NCBI GenBank assembly: GCA_030539035.1
Contig: JAUNSU010000010.1
Location: 1 to 58,708 of the forward strand
Origin: Planctomycetia bacterium
GTDB lineage: Bacteria; Planctomycetota; Planctomycetia; Pirellulales; Thermoguttaceae
Length of the DNA stretch: 58,708 bases
Direction of reading: 5' to 3'
Shown: piece after piece, positions 25,752 to 35,322 of the stretch
Layout: the number at the start of each line of letters is the position of its first letter
How positions within the stretch are numbered: the first letter of the stretch is position 1
Notes under the pieces: model-generated
The model's input: the letters and a program-made list of their open reading frames with translations, nothing else
Told to the model about the DNA's origin: nothing
Database searches by the model: none
Program-made: the position numbers and the translations under genes

Positions 25752-26923
25752 CGGTAATCGATTTCTTCCACAACCGGAAGATCGTCCAGAGATTCGATCT
25801 GAAAGACCTTTAAGAAACGGGGAGTTGTTCTGAAATAAACGATCTGTTTCTTGTCGACGATTTTCCTTTCCTGTTCGATCAAGTCCCGTTTAAGCAGCAG
25901 ATTGAGAATCGAACGGCAGTCCGGTTTGAAGCTGGTGATCTCCGCCGCGGAGATCGGCTGGCGATAGGCGATCAACGCAAGCAGATCAATCGCTTTTTGT
26001 GAAAGACGAAATTCCCGGATCTTACCAAAAAACCGGTCCCGGATCGGTTCATATTCTTCGCAAAGAACCATTCGGAATCCCTGATCTTCTTCAAGGATCC
26101 GGTAAGGAGCTCCATTTTTTTCATATCTAAGATTCAGATCCTCAATCGCCTTGCGCGCTTCTTCGATCGATACATTTCTCATAAGAGCAGTTGCCTTTTT
26201 CAGATCCAAAGGAACATTGTTCCGATCTCCGACAAAAAGCATCGCTTCCAAAAGATTACGGGGATTGATCTCCATCGATCCGGAAGCATCAATGGAATCG
26301 GCGCGATCATATTTTTCACCCAGGATGAACAGGGAATCTTCATCGTTTTGCCGTATGATCTCGTCCAGATTTTCCTGTTGAACTTCCTCTGCTTCCTTTT
26401 GATAGCGCTCATCGTCTGAAAGATCGTTTTCCGATCCTTCTTCAGAATCGCTTTCCTGATCTTTCGTGGGTTCTTCCGTCTGAAAAACGGAGTGAAGACC
26501 TGCTTCAAAAACACGGGCCAATGATTGGGCGTCTTCTGTCGGATCGGAGAAAAAATCGGCAAACGATCCCTGGGGTTCACGGGATTCGGCATCAATCTCC
26601 TCTTCGGAATCGGATGGGGAATCTTCTTCGTCCCTTTCCGGATCCTCGGCTTCTTCCTGAAAAAATTCCTGATCTTCTTGATCTTCCGAAAAAGGATCTT
26701 CTTCCTGATCCTCCCCTTCCGGATCAAAGGACGCGGCTTGTTCTGCACCGACGACGGGAAAGAAATGAATCGTTTTTCCGGAAAAAAAAGCGCGTTCTCC
26801 ATCTTGGGAAACAACTTCCTCCGGTCGATCGAGATCCGAATTGTTCTTCGAATCCTGATTGGTCTCTTTGGAGATCTGCTCTTCAGGATTGAATTCGCTT
26901 TGATCGTCTGTATGATCCTTCAT
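25748..26923 (-). CDS. scpB: Condensin subunit ScpB with long acidic N-terminus
   Basis: 391 residues, about twice the family norm. From about residue 219 the two winged-helix domains of ScpB are clear: NLLEAMLFVGDRNNVPLDLKK (usually the protein start), EDLNLRYEKNGAPYRI, and LALIAYRQPISAAEI with LLKRDLIEQERKI. ScpB bridges ScpA and SMC in chromosome segregation. The first ~215 residues are a Glu/Asp/Gln-rich, low-complexity extension with only short ordered-looking pieces; it may be disordered and regulate binding to basic partners (inference). No scpA is next to it. It lies 32 bp downstream of the S46 peptidase stop, on the same strand. Confidence 0.9.
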   Translation of the reverse strand: MKDHTDDQSEFNPEEQISKETNQDSKNNSDLDRPEEVVSQDGERAFFSGKTIHFFPVVGAEQAASFDPEGEDQEEDPFSEDQEDQEFFQEEAEDPERDEEDSPSDSEEEIDAESREPQGSFADFFSDPTEDAQSLARVFEAGLHSVFQTEEPTKDQESDSEEGSENDLSDDERYQKEAEEVQQENLDEIIRQNDEDSLFILGEKYDRADSIDASGSMEINPRNLLEAMLFVGDRNNVPLDLKKATALMRNVSIEEARKAIEDLNLRYEKNGAPYRILEEDQGFRMVLCEEYEPIRDRFFGKIREFRLSQKAIDLLALIAYRQPISAAEITSFKPDCRSILNLLLKRDLIEQERKIVDKKQIVYFRTTPRFLKVFQIESLDDLPVVEEIDYR

Positions 26924-26955
26924 GATCGCTGATCCCTGCTGAACAATGATGTTTT

Positions 26956-29073
26956 TTATTTTCCCAGTTCGTTAAGAATTCGGTCCGTTCGATAGATCTT
27001 TTGAAGACCTTCCTGAATCGCGGACGAATGCACCGATAATGCCCGGGCCTGTTTATCCGTGTAAATGAAATTGGCAACAAGCGACTGAATATTACCGTCG
27101 AAGATCAATCCGACGATTTCTCCTTTGGTATTGATGAGCGGACTTCCCGAATTTCCTCCGATAATATCGTTTGTGGAAATAATGTTCAAGGGAGTACTCA
27201 GATCAAGATCCTTTTTATTTTTGATCCATGATTCCGCAAGATCATAGGGAGGAATAAAATCATGCTTTTCCGCGTGCTGAAATGCTCCCGACATAAAGGT
27301 CCAGGGCGGAATCGTTTTTCCATTATCTTCAATATATCCCGCGATTTTTCCGTATGAGAGACGCAAAGTAAAGGTTGCGTCGGGATAATAATTCGCGTCC
27401 TTCAATTGGAATCGGGCCTGCGCGATTGCCGTATACGCCTTTCTTAAAGGATCCTGGACTTTTTTCTCATAAAGAGACCGGATTTCACGTGCGGTCGGAT
27501 CAACGGTCAACGCAAGTTGGATCATCGGATCATTCTCCTGCTTTAAGGAAGCAAGATCCAGATCAAGCAGACGTTTTCTTTCCGCCGGATCGGTCAACTT
27601 CGTTTGCGAAAGAAGCTCGATCGCCTTTTGCCGGGGAGATTGAGATTTAAGGATCTTCTTCCAGAAAGGGGGAATTTGCTGGGATTCGAGGAAAGAACCA
27701 AGCGAACTTGTCAATTTTATACATTCCGCTTCAGGATAGATCGGCCCCGGATTCAAAATGTTCTCTTTCAACGCGGAAAGAACGGAATCCCGGTATTCCA
27801 TGAGGCGTTTTTCATCCGATTTTTCCGATTCCTCCGCGATTCGGACAATCGACCGCGCGATTTTGAAAAGTTCGGAATCGAAGGCCGAGCCCCGTTCAAG
27901 CATATCGTATGGAATCATCAGTTTTTTATAAACCTCCAACGCGTCCTTGATCGATTTCCAAGGGTCGTATTTGTCGGGAACAACCAAATTCTTTTCGATC
28001 AGAGCATTCATCAAGTTCTGTTCTTCCAAAAATTTTTGCCGTATCAGATCGGGGGTTTGCAAGCCAAGAAGGATCCCTTCCCGATTTTTTCGCCTGTTCT
28101 GGATGGAAAAAAGTTCACTGGCAACTTGGCGTGCTTCTTCCTTTCCCCGTTGGGCGTAGGTTTGCAGAAGAACTTCCTTGCGGCGAATCGACGACATTAA
28201 ATAAGGATAGTATTCGTCCCTTTGAAAAAACAGATGATCCATCGTATTAAAACGGTTGGTTCTGCCCGGATGTCCGGATACAAAAACAAGTTCTCCCTCC
28301 TTGGCTCCCCGGGAACTCCAGCGCAAATACTTTTCCGGATGATAAGGCGCGCCTTTATCATAAATCCGGAAAAAAGAGACGTCCAGTACATATCGGGGAA
28401 ATTCAAAATTGTCCGGATCCCCGCCGAAAAATCCAACGCTCTCTTCCGGTGCAAAAACCAAACGGACATCAGCGAATCTTCTGTAGATATAAAGATGATA
28501 GAGTCCCCCTTCATAGAAGGAAACCACTTCACATTTCAATGAGGAACGGGCAAATCCTTTTTCGAGCATTCGATTCAGGCCTTCCTGTTCGATTTGATTG
28601 ATCTTTTCTTTGCGGATCTGATCGGCGTTTTCGGGAGATCCCGCGTTAAGGTCCGCGTGAATTTCTTCGGATACATCCTGAATTTCCATCAGTTGGATCA
28701 ATTCCAATCCTTCGCATTTCAGTTCCTCTTGCGGAGTGGGAGCATAAAAACCATTTCGGACGAGGTCTTTTCCCGGCTTACTCAATTTTTGAAGGGAGGA
28801 GACAGCGACATGGTGATTGGTCATCACGAGCCCTTGAGAGGAAACAAAGGAGCCCGATCCCCCATTTCCAAAGCGGATGGAGGATTTTTGAAGGAGATCT
28901 AAAAATTCCGGAGTAATTTCGAATCCATATTTTTCCCTGATTTTTTCTTTTGGCGGATTGGAAAACAACCACATCCCTTCATCGGCAAAGGATAATGAAG
29001 CGAAAAACAAAAGGAAACACAAAAAGCAGAACGATTTAATTTTTTTCGTATTTTTGAAGCAGAAAATATCCAT
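26956..29073 (-). CDS. S46-family dipeptidyl-peptidase (DPP7-like)
   Basis: 705 residues; ATG at 29073 with GGAG upstream. Signal peptide residues 10-30 (FCFLCFLLFFASLSFA), then the family opening DEGMWLFSNPP. Chymotrypsin-like fold with catalytic His in TNHHVAV (about 87) and Ser642 in IIGGNSGSP; the Asp is probably in the region of the FGGDPDNFEFPRY block. In characterised DPP7 the residue two after FD in this loop is Gly and accepts hydrophobic P1 side chains, while DPP11 has Arg. Here FDGN (Gly660) points to the DPP7 type. The helical regulatory domain occupies the middle. Such enzymes release N-terminal dipeptides in the periplasm and suit amino-acid-fermenting life. Confidence 0.92.
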   Translation of the reverse strand: MDIFCFKNTKKIKSFCFLCFLLFFASLSFADEGMWLFSNPPKEKIREKYGFEITPEFLDLLQKSSIRFGNGGSGSFVSSQGLVMTNHHVAVSSLQKLSKPGKDLVRNGFYAPTPQEELKCEGLELIQLMEIQDVSEEIHADLNAGSPENADQIRKEKINQIEQEGLNRMLEKGFARSSLKCEVVSFYEGGLYHLYIYRRFADVRLVFAPEESVGFFGGDPDNFEFPRYVLDVSFFRIYDKGAPYHPEKYLRWSSRGAKEGELVFVSGHPGRTNRFNTMDHLFFQRDEYYPYLMSSIRRKEVLLQTYAQRGKEEARQVASELFSIQNRRKNREGILLGLQTPDLIRQKFLEEQNLMNALIEKNLVVPDKYDPWKSIKDALEVYKKLMIPYDMLERGSAFDSELFKIARSIVRIAEESEKSDEKRLMEYRDSVLSALKENILNPGPIYPEAECIKLTSSLGSFLESQQIPPFWKKILKSQSPRQKAIELLSQTKLTDPAERKRLLDLDLASLKQENDPMIQLALTVDPTAREIRSLYEKKVQDPLRKAYTAIAQARFQLKDANYYPDATFTLRLSYGKIAGYIEDNGKTIPPWTFMSGAFQHAEKHDFIPPYDLAESWIKNKKDLDLSTPLNIISTNDIIGGNSGSPLINTKGEIVGLIFDGNIQSLVANFIYTDKQARALSVHSSAIQEGLQKIYRTDRILNELGK

Positions 29074-29567
29074 GTTTTACTCCGAAAAAGGATGGAAAAT
29101 GAAAACTTGAGTCCGATTTTTCACAAAAACCTGAAGATATTTTCTCATATTTGGGAGAAAATACAAGATATTTTTTGAAAAATTCCTGTTAAGAGCGGAA
29201 AAAAGACCCCCATTTACTAAATATATATTTCTTATATTATATATAATTCTTATTTTGAACAATAAAGATCGATTTTTAATGGAGAATAGTTGTTCTAAAT
29301 CAAGAAAATTTTTGAAACCGATGTTTATCAATTTTGGAAAGTGTGATATAATGCCGGGACTGTATATTATGGATTTACCTTTGCAGAATGCTGAAAGGCA
29401 TTTTAAAGAGGAAGAACGAGGTTGATTTTAATATGCAGATTTTCCGGGTTTCTTGGAACAGGTTCTCTGAAAGGGACTTGAATCCTGAGATTCAACCTCG
29501 GTGAACAGTGTAGTGATTTGACTATAAAAATTCTTCCACATGTTTTGACAAAAGGATAAAGATTTAG
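29074..29567. other. Divergent AT-rich intergenic region with a leader hairpin
   Basis: 494 bp between the S46 peptidase and the PpiD-like gene. The stretch 29200-29290 is extremely AT-rich (TATATATT runs). A perfect hairpin TTGAATC-CTGA-GATTCAA lies at 29478-29495 inside the leader of the plus-strand gene. Two frames of 18 and 23 codons in the leader lack ribosome sites and are not called. Confidence 0.5.
29344..29352 (+). promoter_or_regulatory. Extended -10 promoter candidate for the PpiD-like gene
   Basis: TGATATAAT reads as TGnTATAAT, a perfect extended -10 element that would not need a strong -35. It predicts a leader of about 210 nt containing the hairpin at 29478-29495. Confidence 0.5.
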
Positions 29568-32009
29568 ATGGCAAAACATAATCCCTTTGCTGTATTTAGA
29601 CGTAATCAGAAAGCTTCGTTGGCCATATTGACCTTATTTACGATGTTTTCTTTTATTTTGCTTGGAACGATGTTTCAATGTCTTCAGGTTCGACATACAG
29701 GCGTCCAACAGGGACGGTTGGTTTATGCGAAAACCAAGAAATATGGAGAATTGGATCAGCCGAATTTCATGTTCTTTCGAGATGATCTACGTCGGGTAAG
29801 CGCGTTTTTGGAAGGCGCGGCGACTAAACTGATGCAGGAAAAGGAAGTTTTTCCTTCCTACGACGGTTCGCTTTTCGTTCGTGAAAAGGATCCCAAGGAC
29901 AGCAGCAAGGAATTTCCGGTTCCGCTTACTCATCTGGTGAGTCTTTTCCGCGAACTGCAATATGCGCAGGGAAGCAGTGAAAATATTGTTAATCGCTGGC
30001 TTGTTTACAACACGGCACTCAGCCGCGGATTCAAGTCGGATGAAGAAGCTGTTCGCCAATACTTGAGTCTGCTCTTCATGGATCGATTGACGAAAGAAGA
30101 TCTTGATTACGCTTGTTCCGTCGCCGGAATTCGTAATTATGCGCAGCTTTATGATCTGTTCAACGCTCAGATCATTTGCGAACGCTTTATGCGATCCGTT
30201 GCGACCCCTCGCGGATTCAGCGGTTTTTACGAACAGACAATGCCTTCCGGACAAGGCAATCTTATTTCCGCTCCTTCCGAAAATTTCGATGCTTTCCGCA
30301 AACTGAATCAAAAAATGAAGGTCGAAGTTGCCGCCTATACTGCGGACTCCTTTGCCAAAGAGATTCAGGAGCCTTCAGAGTCGGAATTGAAAGAATTTTA
30401 TGAAAAATACAAATACGTTCGATACAATCCCGTTTCGAAAGACCCGGGATTCCATATGCCGAATCGGCATTCCTTCCAGATCGTTCGCGGAGATCTTACC
30501 AAAGAGCGGTTGGATGCCGTTTCCGATGCAGAAATCAAGGCGTATTATGAAAAGAATCGGGGAGAATTCAAAAAGCCCGTTCCTCAAGCCGCTCCCGGTG
30601 CCGCGAATGTTCCCGGCGCTTTGCAGCTTCCCGGCGCAGATTCTTCTTCCATTAATGTGATTCCGGAAAATATCCTTTCCGATGTCAAATTGCCCGCCTC
30701 TCCGAAAGAAGAAGTAAAGAAGGACGAAAAGAAACCGGAAAGTAAACCGGCAAACACGAATTCTCCTGAAAAAGAGAAAAAAGAACCTGCGAAGGATGCG
30801 CCGAAATCTTCGATGAATGAAAATTCTTCTCCTTTCCGTCTGGTTGCTTATGAAGCGGAAAAAACAGCCGATAAAACAGCTGCCCCCAAGAAGGAAGAAG
30901 CCAAGCCTGCTGCGAAGCCGGTTGAAGCGAAGAAAGAAGAAGCCAAGCCTGCGGCGAAGCCGGTTGAGGTGAAGAAGGAAGAAGCCAAGCCCGCTGCCGC
31001 GCCTGCGGTAAAAGCGGATGATGGATATTTTTCCTTGAAAGAGGTTGAATCGGAAATCCGACGCAAACTTGCTTCCGAAAAGCTCGAAAAAGAGATGGGC
31101 GAGATCTTCACTGAAATGGAAGAGTATTCCCGAGTTTTGAGTAATGTTCGGGCGAATGTTTCTTCCAAAGAATCATTGAAAAAGATCAGCTTGAAAGATC
31201 TTGCCGCCAAACATGGTTTTTCCTATCAGGAAACGATGGAAACCGTGAATGGAGAAGAAGTTCCCCGATTACTGTTCCCGGAAGAAGCGTTTCTTTTGAA
31301 GGTCCTTCCGGAAGATCTGTTGCAGCAGGTTTACTCGGGATCGACATTGGATTTTTCGCCTCAAAAGACGGAATTGATTGGGGAGTCCGTATATGTTTAC
31401 TGGTCGAACGCGGCCAAGAGCGAGAATCTTCCCGAATTTGAGGAAGCGAAGCCTTTCGTTTTAAAGACTTGGAAAAAACTGGAGGGGTTCAAGCTGGCCA
31501 AGGAGGCGGCGGAGGCTTTGGCCGATCGCGCTCGAACGGAAAAGAAAGATCTTGCGGACGCGGTCAAGGCCGAGTCGAAGCCGGTTGATTTTGCGAAAAC
31601 TCAGAATTTCACCTGGTATGATTTTCCGATGGGCCCCCAGGTTTCCCGTCTTTCCGTTGGGGAGATTCGGGAAGAAGGTGTTGCTCTTGGAACGGCCGAA
31701 TCCCAGAATAAAGTGGTAAAATTTCCCGGCGATGAATTTTATGAAACCGCTTTTGAGATGAAGCCGAAAGAGATCGCTGTTGTTCCCAATATGTCGGAAG
31801 ACCGGGTTTTCGTGATTCAGATGCTGGAAAAAGATCCTGCGGATCTGCTTCTTACGCTTTTTGATTCCGCGAATCCCCAGGAATTTTATCAGGTTCTGGA
31901 ACAATCTTCCATGATAAAGAACATTTCTTTCTACGAAGATCTTGTAAAAGAACTTCAGGCGGAAGCCGGCTTTGAATGGGTCGTAATGCCCGGTGAAGTG
32001 AAGCAGTAA
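29568..32009 (+). CDS. Membrane-anchored PpiD/SurA-like chaperone
   Basis: 813 residues. One N-terminal TM helix (LAILTLFTMFSFILLGTMF) after a short basic cytoplasmic tail (AKHNPFAVFRRNQKAS), then a long periplasmic part. The helical region with DEEAVRQYL and SDAEIKAYYEKN resembles SurA/PpiD N-terminal chaperone modules; a clear rotamase (parvulin) domain is not obvious. A Lys/Ala/Pro/Glu linker with 14-residue tandem repeats splits the domain at about residues 340-480. The C-terminal part has further ordered segments (GESVYVYWSNAAKSE, VFVIQMLEKDPADL). Likely assists folding of exported or outer-membrane proteins; the first gene before a translation and fatty-acid cluster, though separated by a 400-bp gap. 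Confidence 0.75.
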   Translation: MAKHNPFAVFRRNQKASLAILTLFTMFSFILLGTMFQCLQVRHTGVQQGRLVYAKTKKYGELDQPNFMFFRDDLRRVSAFLEGAATKLMQEKEVFPSYDGSLFVREKDPKDSSKEFPVPLTHLVSLFRELQYAQGSSENIVNRWLVYNTALSRGFKSDEEAVRQYLSLLFMDRLTKEDLDYACSVAGIRNYAQLYDLFNAQIICERFMRSVATPRGFSGFYEQTMPSGQGNLISAPSENFDAFRKLNQKMKVEVAAYTADSFAKEIQEPSESELKEFYEKYKYVRYNPVSKDPGFHMPNRHSFQIVRGDLTKERLDAVSDAEIKAYYEKNRGEFKKPVPQAAPGAANVPGALQLPGADSSSINVIPENILSDVKLPASPKEEVKKDEKKPESKPANTNSPEKEKKEPAKDAPKSSMNENSSPFRLVAYEAEKTADKTAAPKKEEAKPAAKPVEAKKEEAKPAAKPVEVKKEEAKPAAAPAVKADDGYFSLKEVESEIRRKLASEKLEKEMGEIFTEMEEYSRVLSNVRANVSSKESLKKISLKDLAAKHGFSYQETMETVNGEEVPRLLFPEEAFLLKVLPEDLLQQVYSGSTLDFSPQKTELIGESVYVYWSNAAKSENLPEFEEAKPFVLKTWKKLEGFKLAKEAAEALADRARTEKKDLADAVKAESKPVDFAKTQNFTWYDFPMGPQVSRLSVGEIREEGVALGTAESQNKVVKFPGDEFYETAFEMKPKEIAVVPNMSEDRVFVIQMLEKDPADLLLTLFDSANPQEFYQVLEQSSMIKNISFYEDLVKELQAEAGFEWVVMPGEVKQ
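30888..31013 (+). repeat. Three 42-bp in-frame tandem repeats
   Basis: Three consecutive 42-bp units encode KKEEAKPAAKPVEA-type repeats (starts at 30888, 30930 and 30972; the third ends PAAAPAVK). They form part of the flexible linker of the PpiD-like protein. Copy number could vary by slippage. Confidence 0.9.
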
Positions 32010-32412
32010 TTGAACAGGTTTTCAGCGGTTTGAAAGGTTTTCGGCGAGAAAACGGGAACCGTGAGAAAACCGAGAGAATCCGGAAAAGGGACCGAAGAGC
32101 GGAGATTTCGCAAGATCGGTTCCCTTTCTTAATAAGGGGCTTTTTGTAAAAGGGCCCCTATCAGGAATTTCCGGCGGTGATATAATGGGTTGTTTAGTTT
32201 TTCCCGATTTTTCTTCCATTGACAGGGGGTTCTCCTTCAGAGGATCAAAAATACGGGCTGGGAATATCCGTAAAACCTTTTCGATTGGAAACGGCGAAAG
32301 CGGTTTTTGATCGACCACAGCAGAATTGCAATCGTTTATCGGTGATTTATCGTTTTATGGATTGATTTTTATTCCGTTTATATGGAAACAGGATTTTAAA
32401 GAGAGTTTTAAG
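32010..32412. other. Intergenic region with a hairpin upstream of rpmE
   Basis: 403 bp. A 98-codon minus-strand frame (32022-32318) is open here but has no family likeness and overlaps the hairpin, so it is not called. The hairpin AGGGGCTTTTT-GTA-AAAGGGCCCCT (32135-32159) has an 11-bp stem with two G-T pairs but no following U-run. It may end the upstream transcript. Confidence 0.5.
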
Positions 32413-32631
32413 ATGAAAAAAGGCATTCATCCCAAGTACGTGGAAACAAAGGTAACCTGCGGTTGCGGAAACAGCTTCACAACACGAAGCACGAAACCGG
32501 AATTGAAAGTCGATATTTGCGACGCGTGTCATCCGTTTTATACCGGACGGCTCAAATATGTTGATACCGCCGGGCGAATTGAAAAGTTCCGTAAAAAGTA
32601 TGGAATGACCGAAGGCGGTTCGGATAAATAA
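32413..32631 (+). CDS. rpmE: Ribosomal protein bL31
   Basis: 72 residues from the ATG at 32413; the frame is open upstream but bL31 begins [12 protein letters not shown]. Zinc-ribbon (C+) type: cysteines in VTCGCGNSF and in [11 protein letters not shown], so the protein should hold zinc. [10 protein letters not shown] and [20 protein letters not shown] are the hallmark blocks. It links the large subunit to the small subunit head in the ribosome. Followed after 50 nt by prfA, the classical rpmE-prfA-prmC order. Confidence 0.97.
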   Translation: MKKGIHPKYVETKVTCGCGNSFTTRSTKPELKVDICDACHPFYTGRLKYVDTAGRIEKFRKKYGMTEGGSDK

Positions 32632-32681
32632 TTTACGGAATGAATCCGTAAACAAAAAGGATCTTGGAGATTGATCAGTCG

Positions 32682-33755
32682 ATGCGCGAAATGCTCGATA
32701 AAAAACTGGAACGTTTTGAGGAACTCGAACGTTTAATGGTTTCCCCGGAAGTTCTTGCGGACTCGACCCGGTTGACTGCTGTTGCCCGGGAACATGGATC
32801 GCTTGCCAAACTTTGCGGAAAATACCGACGGTTTAAAGAGTTGAATCGAGAAATCGAAGCAACGCGCAAAATGGCGGAAGATCCGGATCACGAGCTGCGT
32901 GAGTTGGCCGAAGCGGAGATTATTGATCTGCGTGCGGAACGCGAAGCGCTCTGGTATGAACTCCTTGATTTGACGATCGGCGGATCGGACGCGAACAGAA
33001 CAAGTTGTATTCTTGAAATCCGGGCTGGTACCGGCGGCGATGAAGCGGCCCTTTTTGCCCGGGATCTGTTTGAAATGTACAAGCATTTTTGCGAAGACCG
33101 CGGGTGGAAAACCGAGATCATGTCGATGAACGCAACCGAGATGGGCGGGTTCAAAGAACTTGTTTTCGGCGTTGAAGGGGAAGGTTGCTATCGCGAATTG
33201 CAATTCGAAAGCGGCGGACATCGTGTTCAGCGTGTTCCGGAAACGGAAGCAAAGGGGCGTATTCATACGTCTGCGGCGACCGTTGCCGTAATGGCCGAAC
33301 CGGAAGATGTTGAAATTGATCTCAAACCGGAAGATTATCGGGTAGATCGTTTTTGTTCCAGCGGGCCGGGCGGACAGCACGTCAACAAGACGGCTTCGGC
33401 GATTCGATTGACGCATTATGAAACCGGAATTGTTGTAAGCTGCCAAGATGAAAAAAGCCAGCACAAAAATCTTGCGAAGGCGCTTCGGGTTTTAAAGTCC
33501 CGACTTTATGATCATAAACAGCTCGAAGAGCAGAAAAAGCGCTCGGAAGACCGAATGAGCAAGATCGGAAGCGGGGATCGAAGCGAAAGAATTCGAACCT
33601 ATAATTTTCCGGAAAATCGGGTCACCGACCACCGAATTGGCTTAACGCTGTATAAGTTGGATGTGATCCTTGCCGGGGATCTCTCTCCTGTAATTGAAGG
33701 ACTTCTGGATTATGAGCGGCAGGAGTTGAAGAGTTCATTCGGCGATATTGATTAA
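32682..33755 (+). CDS. prfA: Peptide chain release factor 1
   Basis: 357 residues. The ATG at 32682 is preferred; an in-frame TTG at 32664 lies too close to the GGAG at 32666. The stop-codon reading tripeptide is PET (186-188) in [18 protein letters not shown], the P-x-T type of RF1, which reads UAA and UAG. The catalytic GGQ is at 230-232 in [16 protein letters not shown]; its Gln is the target of PrmC, encoded next. Also conserved are [16 protein letters not shown] and [19 protein letters not shown]. Sixty-four bases separate it from prmC. Confidence 0.97.
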   Translation: MREMLDKKLERFEELERLMVSPEVLADSTRLTAVAREHGSLAKLCGKYRRFKELNREIEATRKMAEDPDHELRELAEAEIIDLRAEREALWYELLDLTIGGSDANRTSCILEIRAGTGGDEAALFARDLFEMYKHFCEDRGWKTEIMSMNATEMGGFKELVFGVEGEGCYRELQFESGGHRVQRVPETEAKGRIHTSAATVAVMAEPEDVEIDLKPEDYRVDRFCSSGPGGQHVNKTASAIRLTHYETGIVVSCQDEKSQHKNLAKALRVLKSRLYDHKQLEEQKKRSEDRMSKIGSGDRSERIRTYNFPENRVTDHRIGLTLYKLDVILAGDLSPVIEGLLDYERQELKSSFGDID

Positions 33756-33819
33756 AGTTTTTCGGGATAGAAGCCCAAAGCAGGACGTTCTGAACTTATC
33801 GAAAGGGTAAAGGGACGCT

Positions 33820-34713
33820 ATGTCGCAATCTGAGGCGTGGACTGTTCAACGCTTGCTCGAATGGACGACCGATTATTTAAAAAAACATGGTTCGGAAGCT
33901 TCCCGACTGGAAGCGGAGATCCTTCTGGCTCATTCTCTTTCTCTAAAAAGAATCGAGCTTTACACGAATTTTGATGAAATTCCGGATGAAAAAGCTCTTG
34001 CCCGTTTTCGCGATCTTGTAAAACGGCGCGGATCCGGAGAGCCGGTTGCCTATCTTACCGGGTATAAGGAATTTTACTCTTTGGATTTTGAAGTGAATTC
34101 TGCTGTTCTGATTCCCCGTCCGGAGACGGAACAGATCGTCCTCGAAGTCGTTGAGTTGATAAAAAAAAGGAAAGAAACGGATTCAAATTCTACTTTCCAA
34201 ATCCTTGATATCGGGACGGGAAGCGGGAACATCGCCATTGCTCTTGCGAAAAATCTTCCCGGCGCTGAATTAACCGCGGTTGATATCAGTGAAAAAGCTC
34301 TTGAACTGGCCCGAAAAAACGCGAAAAAACACAAAATGGAGGACCGGATTCATTTTATTCAGTCCGATCTCTTTTCTGCTCTTGATTTAACGCGGGAATT
34401 CGATATCATTGTAAGTAATCCTCCTTACGTCAAGGAATCCGAGTATCGGAATCTGGATCCGATGGTTCGGAATTTCGAGCCGAAAGAAGCGCTTTTGGCG
34501 GGTCCGGACGGAACGGAGATCATTTTCCGCCTTGTGCGGGACGCTGTTCCTTTCCTGAAAAAGGGAGGAAAAATATTGATTGAAATGAGTCCGATGATCA
34601 TTCATCAGGTGGGTGATTTTATGCGGGAAGATCCTCATTGGGGCGAGATTCAAATTCTCAGGGATTTTGCCCGTCTGGAAAGGATTATTGTTGCTGTTCG
34701 TTCGGATCTGTAA
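33820..34713 (+). CDS. prmC: Release factor glutamine methyltransferase
   Basis: 297 residues. PrmC (HemK) methylates the Gln of the GGQ motif in RF1 and RF2. The N-terminal five-helix domain covers residues 1-85 (AEILLAHSLSLKRIELY, EPVAYLTGYKEFY). The SAM-binding loop is LDIGTGSGNIAIALA (129-143) and the catalytic NPPY motif lies at 200-203, which binds the target Gln side chain. Standard length. Its position directly behind prfA is the usual arrangement. Thirty-five bases then lead into accB. Confidence 0.96.
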   Translation: MSQSEAWTVQRLLEWTTDYLKKHGSEASRLEAEILLAHSLSLKRIELYTNFDEIPDEKALARFRDLVKRRGSGEPVAYLTGYKEFYSLDFEVNSAVLIPRPETEQIVLEVVELIKKRKETDSNSTFQILDIGTGSGNIAIALAKNLPGAELTAVDISEKALELARKNAKKHKMEDRIHFIQSDLFSALDLTREFDIIVSNPPYVKESEYRNLDPMVRNFEPKEALLAGPDGTEIIFRLVRDAVPFLKKGGKILIEMSPMIIHQVGDFMREDPHWGEIQILRDFARLERIIVAVRSDL

Positions 34714-34748
34714 AATTTTAACGGAGATAATTGGGAGATAAAAGATCA

Positions 34749-35228
34749 ATGGTAAATGATAAAAAAGCGAACGTTTTCGATATTGACAAGATCCGCCAGC
34801 TCGTTGAGCTGATGAAGGAAAATGATATATCCGAGGTTGATCTTCAGGAAGGAAGCAGTCGGATCCAGCTTCAGCGAAAAACGACGGTTGCGCTTCCCGC
34901 TGCCCAGGCGGTAATGGCTGCTCCTGCGGTGAAAGTCAATTCTGCTCCGGCTGAAGTCCCTGCGGAAACGAAGGAGCCTGCTTCTGTTCAAACGATCAAT
35001 TCCTCTCTTGTCGGTACTTTTTATGCGTCGGCCAACCCGGACACTCCTCCTTACGTGAAGGTTGGCGATATCGTTGCTCCGGATCAGACGGTTTGCATTA
35101 TTGAAGCGATGAAAGTCTTCAATGAGATCCAGGCGGAGATCTCCGGCAAGATCGTTGCGGTTTTAGTGAAAAACGGACAGGCGGTTGAGTTTGGAACGCC
35201 GCTTTTCAAGGTCGATACAAAAGGCTGA
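34749..35228 (+). CDS. accB: Biotin carboxyl carrier protein of acetyl-CoA carboxylase
   Basis: 159 residues from the ATG at 34749 (GGGAG upstream; an in-frame TTG at 34731 is possible). N-terminal docking helix [20 protein letters not shown], an Ala/Pro/Val-rich linker (about 48-84), and a C-terminal biotinyl domain with [19 protein letters not shown] and the biotinylation site [12 protein letters not shown] (Lys122). The bacterial thumb loop is present. AccB carries CO2 between biotin carboxylase and the carboxyltransferase in the first step of fatty-acid synthesis. Followed by accC after 94 nt. Confidence 0.96.
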   Translation: MVNDKKANVFDIDKIRQLVELMKENDISEVDLQEGSSRIQLQRKTTVALPAAQAVMAAPAVKVNSAPAEVPAETKEPASVQTINSSLVGTFYASANPDTPPYVKVGDIVAPDQTVCIIEAMKVFNEIQAEISGKIVAVLVKNGQAVEFGTPLFKVDTKG

Positions 35229-35322
35229 TCAATACGAAAATCGGATCAACGGCATTCGAAAACGAATCGGTTCATTTTCAGAAAAAGATATATCGAAAAG
35301 AGATATAAAAGACGGGTATAAA

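Noticed and set aside
32022..32318. 98-codon minus-strand gene between the chaperone and rpmE
   Set aside because: Composition is Pro/Lys/Ser-heavy without a ribosome site or family likeness and it covers a hairpin; a random frame is more likely.
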